A program made the position numbers and the translations under genes. A stretch of 64,000 nt of DNA from JACCTU01 sp963798985 (GTDB lineage Bacteria; Actinomycetota; Thermoleophilia; Gaiellales; Gaiellaceae): contig CAWCVL010000001.1 of assembly GCA_963798985.1 (NCBI GenBank), positions 1 to 64,000 of the forward strand. Reading direction: 5' to 3'. Each line of letters begins with the position of its first letter. Within the stretch, counting starts at the first letter, position 1. Of the stretch, positions 1 to 8,689 are shown piece after piece. A model generated the notes under the pieces. That model ran no database searches. It saw only the letters and a program-made list of their open reading frames with translations, and was not told the origin of the DNA.

Positions 1-1056
1 GCAGGCCACGTTCGGGACCGGCAGCTCGCGATAGCCACCGGTGCGCCAAGCGGCGAAGGCGAGTGCAAACGCCGTGATCTGGACGCAGCGCTGATCGAGC
101 TCGAGGCCGAATAGGTTGTCGCGCAGGACGGCGTCGCCAGCTGTCCGCGCGTCGAGACCCTCCTCCTCCATCCGCATCAAGCGCAAAAGATGGAAGGCGT
201 CAACCAGGAAGTGGCCTGACCCGCAGCACGGGTCCATCACCGTCAGCTCGGCGGACGTATCCGGCCATAGTCGAAGCACCGACCGCAAGCGTGCCGCCGT
301 CCCGCACGAGATAGTCGAACGCACTGAGAGCGGGCTGTCGGAGTGTCGCGAAGCCCACCATGCGCCAAGCGTGTTCTCCAAGAGGAAGCGGACCATGTAG
401 GGCTCCGTGAAGAGCTGGGTGACTGGCGCTATGTCGGGGCCGGCGATCTTTCGCCCGCTGTCGTTGACCTCGTCCTTGCTTCTCGCTCTGCCAGTACTGG
501 TAGACCCAGCCGAGCGCGTCGTCGGCGACAAAGATCTCGCGGGGGAGCGCGCTGAGGATCGCCTCGAGCGCTTGGCGGCCCTCGGGCGCGAGCTTCACTC
601 GCAGACACGGGTCTTCGATCGGGAATATCCCTGGCAGCATTGCGCTCGCGAAACGCGCGGCAAGCATCCACGCTCGGGTTCGCCAAACGGGCGTGCGCGA
701 GCTCGTCGCACTCTTCTAGGGTGACGGCGACGCCGTCGGGATGGATCAGGAGGTCGTTCTCGGCCAGGAACCGCGCGAACAACATGCGGTGCCACTGTTC
801 GTAGGCGCAGTCCGCGACAAGGCGCCGAATCCCTCCGAGGTGTCCGGGGAGCCGCCGAGCTGCCGTGCTTTCGCGCGCAAGGCAACCCGCAGGTTGCGAT
901 CTTCGTCCGAGAGGGCGGCGGGCAGGTTCTTCTGGTCGACGCCGAGGACATGCAGTGCGTCGCGTGCCGCGTTCTCCGAGGCGGCACGGGCGCGCAGGAC
1001 CGCCTTCTCGAGCGCGTTCGGAGGCCGCTGTTCAGCTTCGTCGAGATCACCGACAC
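1..1056 (-). pseudogene. pglX: PglX/BrxX BREX adenine-specific DNA methyltransferase, 5' part, several frameshifts
   Basis: N-terminal third of the BREX methyltransferase that modifies host DNA at N6-adenine; the gene runs off the left edge. Pieces in different frames line up with the family: LFARFLAENDLL near 780, the ADDALGWVYQYWQ segment near 500-530, and near 190-230 the SAM-binding motif DPCCGSGHFLVDAF, followed by LELDQRCVQITAFALAFAAW up to base 1. The GTG start at 1056 lies 5 nt past the brxC stop. About four frame switches occur within 1 kb, so as written no full-length protein is made. Either the sequence has indel errors here or the gene is decaying; the intact motifs and codon pattern favour errors or very recent loss. 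Confidence 0.82.
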
Positions 1057-1060
1057 GTTG

Positions 1061-4000
1061 CTAGCTCACGACGACCGGGCCGTTCTCGATTTCGGCGGTG
1101 AGGAGAGCTTTCACCTCCTCGACGTACTCGTCGACATCCGGTGCCGACTCAAGCGATTGCGCGGCAGTGTCACTGGCCGCGCCTTAGGCGTCAGCAACTG
1201 CGCTGCCTCGATCCGTGCGTCGTTGGCGCGCGCCGGACAGCAGCGAACTCGTTCCGCCGCGCGGCGAGTGACGCACTATCGAGAGCCACGACGACCGCGC
1301 CCGTACCCCCGAGCTCCGGCTCAGCCGGCGCGATCAGGTCGTGCTTCGGGAGCAGCTCTTGCTGCTTCGCCTGCTCAAGCCGGCCCCAGCTCTCATCATT
1401 CTCGAGTGCACTGACCGCGGTGCCGATTGCATCCGTAAGTTGCTGGTGCAGATTCTTGACCTCGGCGCGCAGCTGCGTCGTCAGCTCATTCGCCAGTGGC
1501 GCGACCTCGTCGGGGTCCTTCAGGAGGAGCCTGTTCTCCTCAACTGCCCTGGCTCGCTCGGCGACGTCCTCCGCCGACTCGAACCCGCTGGCATGAACAA
1601 GCAGGCGCGACAACGTCTCCCACTCCTGCTTCCTCTCTCCCGCCTTGTCCGCGAGCCCACTCCACTCCGTGTTCCATGCGCGCAGCTCGTCGGCGTGCTC
1701 GATCGCCATCGCCAATCGCTCGTTGCCCTCAAGGTCGAGGATCTCTTGGACCACGGTCGTCGAGGGCCGATCGGGCATCGGCGGTTCACCGCCCGCTTGC
1801 TCCGCAAGAGACAGCAGGCGCTGCAGCGCATCACGGACGCCGCGCCCTCCTCGCCTGCCGGGCAGGCGATGCCGATGTCGGCGCAGAGCTTGCGGAGTAC
1901 GATCCTCTCCTGGGCGCCGATCGTGACCGTCTGGCGCGCAAACGTGGTCTTCGCGACCGCGCTCGCGTTCAGCTCCTTGATCGTCTTCTCGACGCCGTTC
2001 TCGCTGGCGCGGGCAAGCCCCGCCGCGACGAGCACCAGTGCTGTTGCGTTGATGCCGTCCTTGGGCCATCCGTACGGCGGAACCGAGAAGTGCTGGACGA
2101 TTTCGTTGCCCTTCTTCCCGCCCGCGCCGGCGAAGTCGAGCACTGCGCGAGCCACCGCGTGCTTCTCGACTTCGCCGGTGTAGCCGATTGCGGTCAAGGC
2201 ATCGGCGTTGCCTTGAGCGGCGCGCGTCGCGACGAGGCTCCAACTCGCGGCGTCGCCGTCAGGGAACTTGTCGTAGAGACGCGCAGCGGCTGAGTGCATA
2301 GCCGCGAGAACGCGATCCTTCAGCGTTGCGCCCTCGTGACTTCCGTCCCGCCCCCGAGGAAGACCTTCGCCTCCTCAAGGATCGTGGCGATTCGCCGGTC
2401 AAGCGCCGCCTGCGCTGCGTCGCGGCGAGAGATCATCGCACTCGCGCCTCGCGCGCTCCTCGGTCTCAGCGCCGGGCTTCGCGTCGAGCACTTCCTGCGC
2501 CGCGACCAGGCTCGCGATCTGGTTCTTCACTGGTTCGGGATCGAGCTTCTGCAGGAAGACGTAGACTCGCGAGCCCTCGGCGCCGGCCTTCTGCGCGTCC
2601 TCCTTCACCGACCTCTCGGTCGTCGTCCAGCCGTCGCGAACCCAGACTGCGATTTTCGTCGCGTCGCCCTGCGGCTCGCTATCGGCGATGTGGAGATCCG
2701 CCCGCCGCGCGGTCTTGCTCTGACCCTGCGTGATCTGGAGCGTCCCGAGATGGGCCTCCACGGCCTGGCGCAGCTTCTGCGACCGTTCGTCCTCGACGCG
2801 CGCGTTGTCGCCTCGGATCTTCGCATCGCGCTCACTGAAGTCACGCTCCCACTCAGCACCCTCGCGCGTCTGTAGGCGGTACTCGTCTTCGACCTTCATC
2901 AGGACCTTGTCGTCGACGAGCTTCTCGAGCTGCGCATGGAACCTCTGCGCGCGTGGCGGCGCCGCCGTTCAACAGGTCTTCCACCATGAAGTCGGCGATG
3001 AAGTCCTTCGTCGGGCGGACGCCGGTGTTCGCGTCGGATGGGATGCGGGAGATACAGAAGATGAGGCCGCAGACGCGCCGCCGGAGCTCGCCCTCGGTGG
3101 TCCCGTCAGCCAGCTCCTCGATGGTCTGGTCGAGCTCACGCAGCAAGATGCCGTTCTGGATCGTCGCCCCGCTGCTGGCGGTAGATGAAGTCGGCCGGCA
3201 CCGCGTGGCCGAGCGGCAGCTCGGCTACCTCCTTCGCTGCCTCGACGCTGACCCGCAGTTGTGACGCAGCTGCCCCGCACCGCCACGGTCGACGCTTGCG
3301 CAGGAAGATCTCCCAAAAACGCTGGCGGGTCTGGGAGGATTGGGTAGTCGGCGGCGAGGTATTGGTCGTCAGCCGATTTGGCCCCGATGGATGTTCCCTG
3401 AAGCTCGCGGGCGATCTCCGGCTTCGCCTGGTCGATGATTCGGTTGAGCTCGGCGGCCTTGCGTCGGATCCTTACGCAGCGCGACTTCGCGGACGACGTT
3501 CTCGATGTCGGTGTCCTGAAGGTGAACCTTGACCGTGAATCGGTCGCGCAGCCGGGCGAGCATGGGCTCTGCGGTCAGCGCCGATTGACCCGTTCCGACA
3601 ACCAAGACCGACGACCCGAACTTGCTCGACACCGCCTCCTCGATCTGCTGGACATGAAGCGCACGTTCCTGGTCGTTGCCGATGTACTGCTGCAGCTCGT
3701 CGAGAACGATCAGCGTCAACGGCAGCTTCCCCGGCGTTCCCGACTGCAGCTTCAGCACGTCAGCGAGAGCGATCAGGACATCCTCGTCGGAGACGTCCTC
3801 GTTGCGCTGAGGGAACTCCGCTTGTAGGAGACCGGACACCTCCGCCTCGCTGGCGGCGAAATCGGGATAAGCCTTGAGGAGCGCCTTTCGGACGTACGGG
3901 GAGACGTAAAGGTGATGAAGCTGATCGACGTCGCGCCCCTGCTCTTCGAGCGAGGCGACGAACCCGTCCCAAACGCCCTCCTCCTTCAGCCAGAGCACGA

Positions 4001-4507
4001 ACCGCGCCTGGTGGTATGCAGTCGGGAGACCGGCGCCATTGAAGACGATGCCGAGGAACGCCAAGTCGTGGAGCCTCCCTTGTGCCAGAGCCCAGGGTGC
4101 CGGCGGTCGCCCAGAGACCGCCGCTGCCGAGTTCCTCGGTGCTCAACTCGCGGAGGTAGCTGGCGATCTCCTCGGGGAGCTTGACGATTCCGCGCGCCGT
4201 CGACCCGTCTGGGAAGAGCGTGTCTAACCAGAGGTGTTCGAGCACCTTGACTAGATGCGACTTGCCGTTCCCTAAAAGCCGCTCGTCCAGACCGCCGGCT
4301 GCGTCGGCTGACTGAGATGGCCAAGAAAGCTGGACAGCATCCCGGTCGAGACCCCGTTCGTACGCGCCCGAACACACGAAGCTCTCAAGCTCGTAGCGCA
4401 GCGTCGCCCACTCCTGATCCGTCGTCGGCCGCACCACCTTGGCGACGCCCTCGTTCGGCAGGATTCCGCTTGCGCGGGTCGTCGAGGAATACCTCGTAGT
4501 TCTTCAT
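1061..4507 (-). pseudogene. brxC: BrxC, BREX P-loop ATPase, multiple frameshifts
   Basis: Large ATPase of BREX type-1-like phage defence. The start ATG at 4507 overlaps the brxB stop (ATGA), and the opening MKNYEVFLDDPRKR is typical. The P-loop region reads GNGKSHLVKVLEHLW after a frame switch near 4270-4350. A Walker-B-like strand LTLIVLDELQQYIG lies near 3690-3720. Downstream family blocks include RRVCGLIFCISRIPSD (about 3050), EYRLQTREGAEWERDF (about 2840) and the tail DEYVEEVKALLTAEIENG just before the TAG at 1061. Around seven frame switches are needed to read the ~1150 codons. Length and block order match BrxC, so the gene was once complete. The frame-break density is far above the rest of the window. 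Confidence 0.85.
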
Positions 4508-5055
4508 TCGTCGTCATCTCCAGCTTCGATCGGAAGGGCCAGGTAGTTCCAGCCATCGCGGGCGTCGAAAAGGCGGTAGTTGTTGCCCTCGCGGTGGCCG
4601 GGGAAGAAGACGACCAGCCGACCGGACACCCTCTCCTGAACCTCCTTGATGAGCTGCGAGGCGCTCCCCACGCCGAACAACGAGCCGACGCCAACGAGAG
4701 CGACGACGGTGCTGTCGTCGGCGGCGCCGAGTCGCTCCTCTACTTGGTGACGGACGTGCTGAGCGAACTCCTGCTGCGCCGACGGCAGCAGCGCGGGTTC
4801 CTTGAAGTACGCCTCGGCGAACTCGTGCCCGCCGAGCCAGCCGGCGTACGAGTCTGTGACGTCGATCTCGAGCCAGCTGTGGCCAGCATCCTTGGTGGCC
4901 AGCTCGAACAGCGTGAGGCGAGCCCGGACGCGGCGCTCGTCGCGAGGGGGATAGATCACGATCCAGACCCGTTCCGCCGGCGAAACCACGCCCGTCCACG
5001 GAAGCCGCGCCCGACGCGAATAGCGGTCAACTAGCTGGTCAACGGTCGATCTCAC
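4504..5055 (-). CDS. brxB: BrxB (DUF1788), BREX protein
   Basis: About 183 residues, intact. The C-terminal half carries the DUF1788 signature VVFFPGHREGNNYRLFDARD followed by GWNYLALPIEAG. The N-terminal half has the characteristic RVWIVIYPPRDERRVRARL and FELATKDAGHSWLEIDVT. GTG at 5055 is preferred because family members begin close to the LVDRYSRRARLPW segment; an in-frame ATG at 5091 would add 12 residues and overlap brxA further. It overlaps the end of brxA and shares an ATGA with brxC, which is typical BREX operon packing. BrxB is a small core BREX component whose biochemical role is not settled. Confidence 0.88.
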   Translation of the reverse strand: MRSTVDQLVDRYSRRARLPWTGVVSPAERVWIVIYPPRDERRVRARLTLFELATKDAGHSWLEIDVTDSYAGWLGGHEFAEAYFKEPALLPSAQQEFAQHVRHQVEERLGAADDSTVVALVGVGSLFGVGSASQLIKEVQERVSGRLVVFFPGHREGNNYRLFDARDGWNYLALPIEAGDDDE

Positions 5056-5794
5056 ACGCCGCGCTCCTAGTAACCAGGAGATCGGGATCAAGCAGCCGGC
5101 GGAAGGTGATCTCCAACACAGTCCCCACCTCGCGGTACTCGATCAGCCCTCTTTGCGACGCCTCATATGCCAGGTCCCGCAGGGCATAGGGCGACCGGTC
5201 GCAGGCGCGCGCGTAGCTCGTCTCGAAGAGCGCGAGTCCGGCCACGCCATCGAGATGGCCGAGCAGCGCGGCAAACGCCGCCGTCACTGGCGTGCACTCC
5301 GCCCTCGCCCTTGTCTTATTGACGCGTCCGCGGAGATGACCCGACTGTGTCCACGTCGACGCCGTGTAGCGGCCGATCTTGTCGATGAAGTCCTGGGAGA
5401 ACTCAGGGCCGTCGCCGAGAGCGTCGCTGAGGTCGGCCGCTGAGACCGGGGCCCCCTCCGCCTTGGCGAGTACGACGGGCGCCGTCACCCTCAAGAGTGA
5501 GTCGCGCCGCAAGACCGTCAGGAGCGCCAGGAGACGGTGGCTCGACCCGCTGTCGTCCCACAACCACCGGAGCGCGCGAAAGGCCGGTTCCTCCGGCTCG
5601 AGAGCATAGAGCTCGCGAAGAGCGCGGAACACGCGCTGCCGACTAGCAGCGGTTGCCTTGCCGAGGACGTTCTCGTCGACGATCGCCTCGCGGTAATCCG
5701 CTAGCGACGCTTGAGCAGGCGTTTCCGCAAACAAGTGCTCGACCTCAGTGAGCATCATCGTCCGGCTCGTATGCGGCCCGTGTCCGGCTTTCAT
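5039..5794 (-). CDS. brxA: BrxA family protein (DUF1819), first gene of BREX operon
   Basis: About 251 residues, intact. The N-terminal segment VDENVLGKATAASRQRVFRA with LRELYALEPEEPAFRALRWLW, and the later SSWTQ-like STWTQSGHLRGRVNKTRARA, match the DUF1819/BrxA-like family found at the head of BREX type 1 loci. ATG at 5794 is preceded by GGAG at close spacing; an upstream ATG at 5815 is an alternative. It is followed by overlapping brxB, brxC and pglX on the same strand. BrxA of E. coli BREX is a DNA-binding, helical protein. This one probably has the same role, but that is inferred only from family and position. Confidence 0.8.
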   Translation of the reverse strand: MKAGHGPHTSRTMMLTEVEHLFAETPAQASLADYREAIVDENVLGKATAASRQRVFRALRELYALEPEEPAFRALRWLWDDSGSSHRLLALLTVLRRDSLLRVTAPVVLAKAEGAPVSAADLSDALGDGPEFSQDFIDKIGRYTASTWTQSGHLRGRVNKTRARAECTPVTAAFAALLGHLDGVAGLALFETSYARACDRSPYALRDLAYEASQRGLIEYREVGTVLEITFRRLLDPDLLVTRSAACEIDR

Positions 5795-5975
5795 TGTCTC
5801 CGTGCGCACCAACACAGGGTCATCCTAGGCAGGTAGGCGCGGGACACCTCCTTTTTGCCTCGAAGGTGGAGGGTCTCGGCAGCCGAACGCGCACCCCCCG
5901 TGTTTTCCGCTGACTTCTACCGAGCGGACCTACTAGCCGTCACCCGCGTCGCCAGATGACGAGGCCAGGGGTCCC

Positions 5976-6937
5976 TCATCTGAGAGGTTGGATGCCGAGA
6001 TTAGTGGTGTGACCACCTCGAGGCCTGCGCCGGAGCCCGCGCATGTTCGTGTAGAACCACGCTCGCGCCTCCTCGTGCCGCTCCGCCTGGGTGAGCAGCT
6101 TGCCCTCCCACGGCTCGCGTCGAGCGAGCTTGCATCCGAAGTTGCCCTCGAGGAAGTCGAGCTCGCCGGCCTCGGGCTCGATCACCGCACGGTGACGCTG
6201 GAGCTCGCCGAGCAGCACGAGGTTACGGTCGCGATCGCCGGTGTCGATGTCGAGCGTGACGCGGAGCTCGCCGGCGCCGATCTCTCCGGCGATGTAGGTG
6301 CGTGGGATTGGTGAGTTCATCGTCATCCAGATCGACTTCGGCTTGGTCCGTCCCGGAGCAAGCCACGATCCTCCTCCAGCAGGCGCTCACGGAGCGGCTC
6401 CCAGAACGATCTGTAAGCCGCCGTCTCCTCGGCCTCGGGCGGCATCGCGACGCGGCGGACCGTCTTCTGCCAGTCGTTCGGCTGCACGACAACGTCGAGC
6501 ATCGGCGCGGGCAGCGAGTCGCCAATCCGCACGGCCTTCACGACGAGCCCGAAGAACCGGATCCCCTCGCCGGTGTGCTCGTTCAGCCAGTCGAGTGCAA
6601 CCCGGTGCTCGTCGCGGAAGCCCTTCGTCACCCAGACGATCGTGCCGGCGTCCGTGCCCGCCGTGTAAGTCAGGAGCTGACCGAGATGCCCGTGGTCGCT
6701 CGACTCGATCTGGTTCTCGACGATCAGCGGAACGCCGTGCGTGAGGTCCGTGCCGATCAGGTCGAGAGAGAACGCGCCGACCGGGTGTTCGGCCCGCTCC
6801 AGCTCGAGGTCGAGACCGCCGAGCGCGTCCCGTAACACGTCGACGTTCTTCAGCAGCCACGGCGTGAAGTCCGCCGACTCGTTCCTCCATACGGCTCTGA
6901 TGTCGAGCCACTCGACCCGGCCGATCTCCGCGTCCAC
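5976..6937 (-). CDS. DUF4268 protein with PD-(D/E)XK-like N-terminal domain, one frameshift
   Basis: About 320 codons in two frames joined near 6345. The N-terminal part (from ATG 6937) has the nuclease-fold-like core LIGTDLTHGVPLIVENQIES with SDHGHLGQLLTYTAG, where the E-N-Q and the preceding Asp resemble a PD-(D/E)XK site. The C-terminal part, after the frame switch, carries the DUF4268 block: AGELRVTLDIDTGDRDRN, then FLEGNFGCKLARREPW and EARAWFYTNM. Shifting one base around GGACGGACC joins them as DRGLLRDGTKPKSIW. Proteins of this family often occur near defence genes, which fits the neighbouring BREX locus. Function is unproven. The single break is probably a sequence error. Confidence 0.72.
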
Positions 6938-7335
6938 AGCCCCACCTTAGGCGCTCCGGCGCGGAAGAGAGCCCGCTGCGAGGCCGGAGGACGCTCGCTC
7001 ACCGAGCCGCTGTCCGCGCCATGAGCGCATCGCCGCCTCGCGCTCCTCCCTGAGAGCTCGCCACTTCGCGCTGCCGCGTGACGACGGCGGGGTGAGCCGC
7101 CGCGGCAAGGGAACATTGAGGGAACACCAGCGCGGGCACTCGGGGCCACACGCGGTTGCTCGCCTTCGCCCGATTTCATCGATCTGCGGGGTCTTGCTGC
7201 CCGCGGCTGCCCGCCTTGCCCTCGGTTCCCTTCTCGTTGCTCAATGGTAAGGAGGGTGTCGACCGTCCGACCCTGCCACCCGGCCGCACCAGTCAGCGCT
7301 AGCCATGCCTTCATCGCCCGCAGGCGTCCGGGCCG
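6938..7335. other. Intergenic stretch, no gene seen
   Basis: About 400 bases between the DUF4268 gene and a VOC gene. No family-like reading frame is visible on either strand. A short direct repeat of GGGAACA occurs around 7108-7125, but nothing else looks like a tRNA, attachment site or insertion-sequence end. Confidence 0.4.
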
Positions 7336-7731
7336 CTACGCCGCGAGGGCGGGCGCTTCGACCGCGACGCGGGCGACGGCCTCGATCGAGTTGCCGTCGA
7401 AGTCGGCGATCCGCGCGGCGTAGTAGCCGTCGTTGTGCTCCGGCTGGACGCCCGGCTCCGCGAGGCTGCGGCCGCCCGCGGCGAGCGACGCCGCGTGGAA
7501 CGCGGCCACCGAGCCGGCGTCGGGCACCGCGAGGGAGACCTCGAGCGCGCCGGCGAAGGTCGACTCGACGACCCAGAACGAGCTCGGGCGGTCCGGGACG
7601 CCGAAGTAGGCGCGCTTGCGGTCGTGCCAGTCGAGCAGGATCTCGAAGCCGAGCGGCCGGAGGGCCTCGGCGTAGAAGCGCTTGGCGGTCTCGTAGTCGC
7701 GGACCGGAACGGTGAGGTGGTCGATCTGCAT
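7336..7731 (-). CDS. VOC (glyoxalase/dioxygenase superfamily) protein
   Basis: 131 residues, one VOC domain. It opens MQIDHLTVPVRDYETAKRFY, with the metal-ligand-type His at position 4, and ends with the paired motif RIADFDGNSIEAVAR, typical of small single-domain glyoxalase-like proteins. ATG at 7731 lies about 6-7 nt beyond a near-consensus -10 box, so the mRNA looks leaderless. It is divergent from the TetR gene at 7816 and shares its control region, so it is probably the TetR target. Substrate unknown; VOC members include lyases, dioxygenases and resistance proteins. Confidence 0.85.
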   Translation of the reverse strand: MQIDHLTVPVRDYETAKRFYAEALRPLGFEILLDWHDRKRAYFGVPDRPSSFWVVESTFAGALEVSLAVPDAGSVAAFHAASLAAGGRSLAEPGVQPEHNDGYYAARIADFDGNSIEAVARVAVEAPALAA

Positions 7732-7737
7732 GCTGGG

Positions 7738-7766
7738 AGAATAGACCGATCGTGCTTTTCTGTCAA
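7738..7766 (-). promoter_or_regulatory. Sigma70-type promoter for the VOC gene
   Basis: Reading the minus strand: -35 TTGACA (7766-7761), 17-nt spacer, -10 TATTCT (7743-7738). The predicted start of transcription falls at about 7731, the A of the ATG, so a leaderless transcript is expected. Confidence 0.75.
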
Positions 7767-7777
7767 GTGCCGTCCGC

Positions 7778-7806
7778 TTGAGCCTGTCCACAGGCTGATC
7801 TATACT
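7778..7806 (+). promoter_or_regulatory. Promoter of the TetR gene with embedded operator palindrome
   Basis: -35 TTGAGC (7778-7783), 17-nt spacer, -10 TATACT (7801-7806); the GTG start follows at 7816, again leaderless. Inside the spacer is a perfect inverted repeat AGCCTGT-CC-ACAGGCT (7781-7796), the size and position expected for a TetR-family operator that represses its own promoter. Confidence 0.7.
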
Positions 7807-7815
7807 GGAACGACC

Positions 7816-8421
7816 GTGCTGAAGACCAAGGGAGAGCGCACCCGCGAGGCGATCCTCGACACCGCCGCGAGCCTCGCGACCCAGGAGGGCCTCGAGCCGC
7901 TCTCGATCGGGCGGCTCGCCGAGGCGATGGAGATGAGCAAGAGCGGCCTCTTCGCCCACTTCGGGTCGAAGGAGGAGCTCCAGCTCGCGACCGTCGACCA
8001 CGCGGCGGCGCTGTTCCGGCGCGAGGTGATCGACCCCGCGCGCGAGGCGCCGCAGGGGGTCGCGCGCGTGTGGGCGCTCTGCGAGCGGATGGTCGACTAC
8101 GCGGAGCGGCAGGTCTTTCCCGGCGGGTGCTTCTTCGCCTCGGCCTCGGCCGAGTTCAACAACCGGCCGGGGCAGGTTCGCGACCGGGTCGGCGAGATGA
8201 TCCGGAGCTGGCTCTCCTACCTCGAGCACGCGGTCGAGCAGGCGCAGGAGGCCGGCGAGATCGACGACTCGATCAGCGCGCGCGACCTCGCGTTCCAGCT
8301 GGACGCGTTCGCGCAGGCCTCGAACGCGCAGTTCCAGCTCTTCCGCGACCCCGTCGTGTTCGACGAGGCGCGGCGCGCGATCCGGGAGCGGATCGAGAGC
8401 CTCCGCCCCGCGCGGGTCTAG
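7816..8421 (+). CDS. TetR/AcrR family transcriptional regulator
   Basis: 201 residues from GTG 7816. The N-terminal HTH reads GERTREAILDTAASLATQEG, then LSIGRLAEAMEMSKSGLFAH and FGSKEELQLATV, the usual TetR DNA-binding layout (residues about 8-60). The C-terminal ligand domain contains FPGGCFFASASAEFNNRPG, seen in the TetR_C subgroup with a Cys-rich entry loop. It is divergent from a VOC gene, with an operator palindrome between the two -35/-10 sets, so autoregulation and repression of the VOC gene are likely. The ligand cannot be read from sequence. Confidence 0.9.
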   Translation: MLKTKGERTREAILDTAASLATQEGLEPLSIGRLAEAMEMSKSGLFAHFGSKEELQLATVDHAAALFRREVIDPAREAPQGVARVWALCERMVDYAERQVFPGGCFFASASAEFNNRPGQVRDRVGEMIRSWLSYLEHAVEQAQEAGEIDDSISARDLAFQLDAFAQASNAQFQLFRDPVVFDEARRAIRERIESLRPARV

Positions 8422-8597
8422 CGGCACAACGAAGGCTGGCCCCGCAAGTCGAATCCTGTTTGCCTAGGCTCCTACGTCTCGCGCGCCGAGGCGCGTCGGG
8501 AGAATGCGGGCTTTCGGCCGGGGTTCTGGCCGCGGGGCCAGTTAGGGGACCCTACTCCTTCTGAAGCGCGGGAACGGTTGAGCCGACTCGCCTAGCC

Positions 8598-8668
8598 GCA
8601 CGCACGCGACGACGGTTCTGACGCCCGAGCCGCGTCGCCGCCTCGGCGAGCGGACACGGTCCATACTT
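8598..8668 (-). pseudogene. Short relic of an eIF2B-like gene
   Basis: On the minus strand this stretch reads KYGPCPLAEAATRLG and, after a one-base shift, RTVVAC. The same passage occurs intact in the eIF2B-like gene at 17826-18686 (KVGTRPLAEAATRLGVRTVV). At DNA level about 50 bases match positions 18014-18062 nearly perfectly, including a 23-base exact block. It is a degraded fragment of a second copy, left in the gap between TetR and the dehydrogenase gene. The rest of the 8422-8689 gap shows nothing else. Confidence 0.6.
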
Positions 8669-8689
8669 CAACGCGGAAGCGAGGTCCAA

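Noticed and set aside
6938..7335. A tRNA or integration site suspected because of the repeated GGGAACA
   Set aside because: No cloverleaf, no TTCGA-containing arm and no integrase gene nearby.
7336..8427. A 363-codon minus-strand frame including the VOC gene
   Set aside because: The part beyond 7731 is antisense to TetR; the VOC domain begins exactly at ATG 7731 behind a strong promoter.
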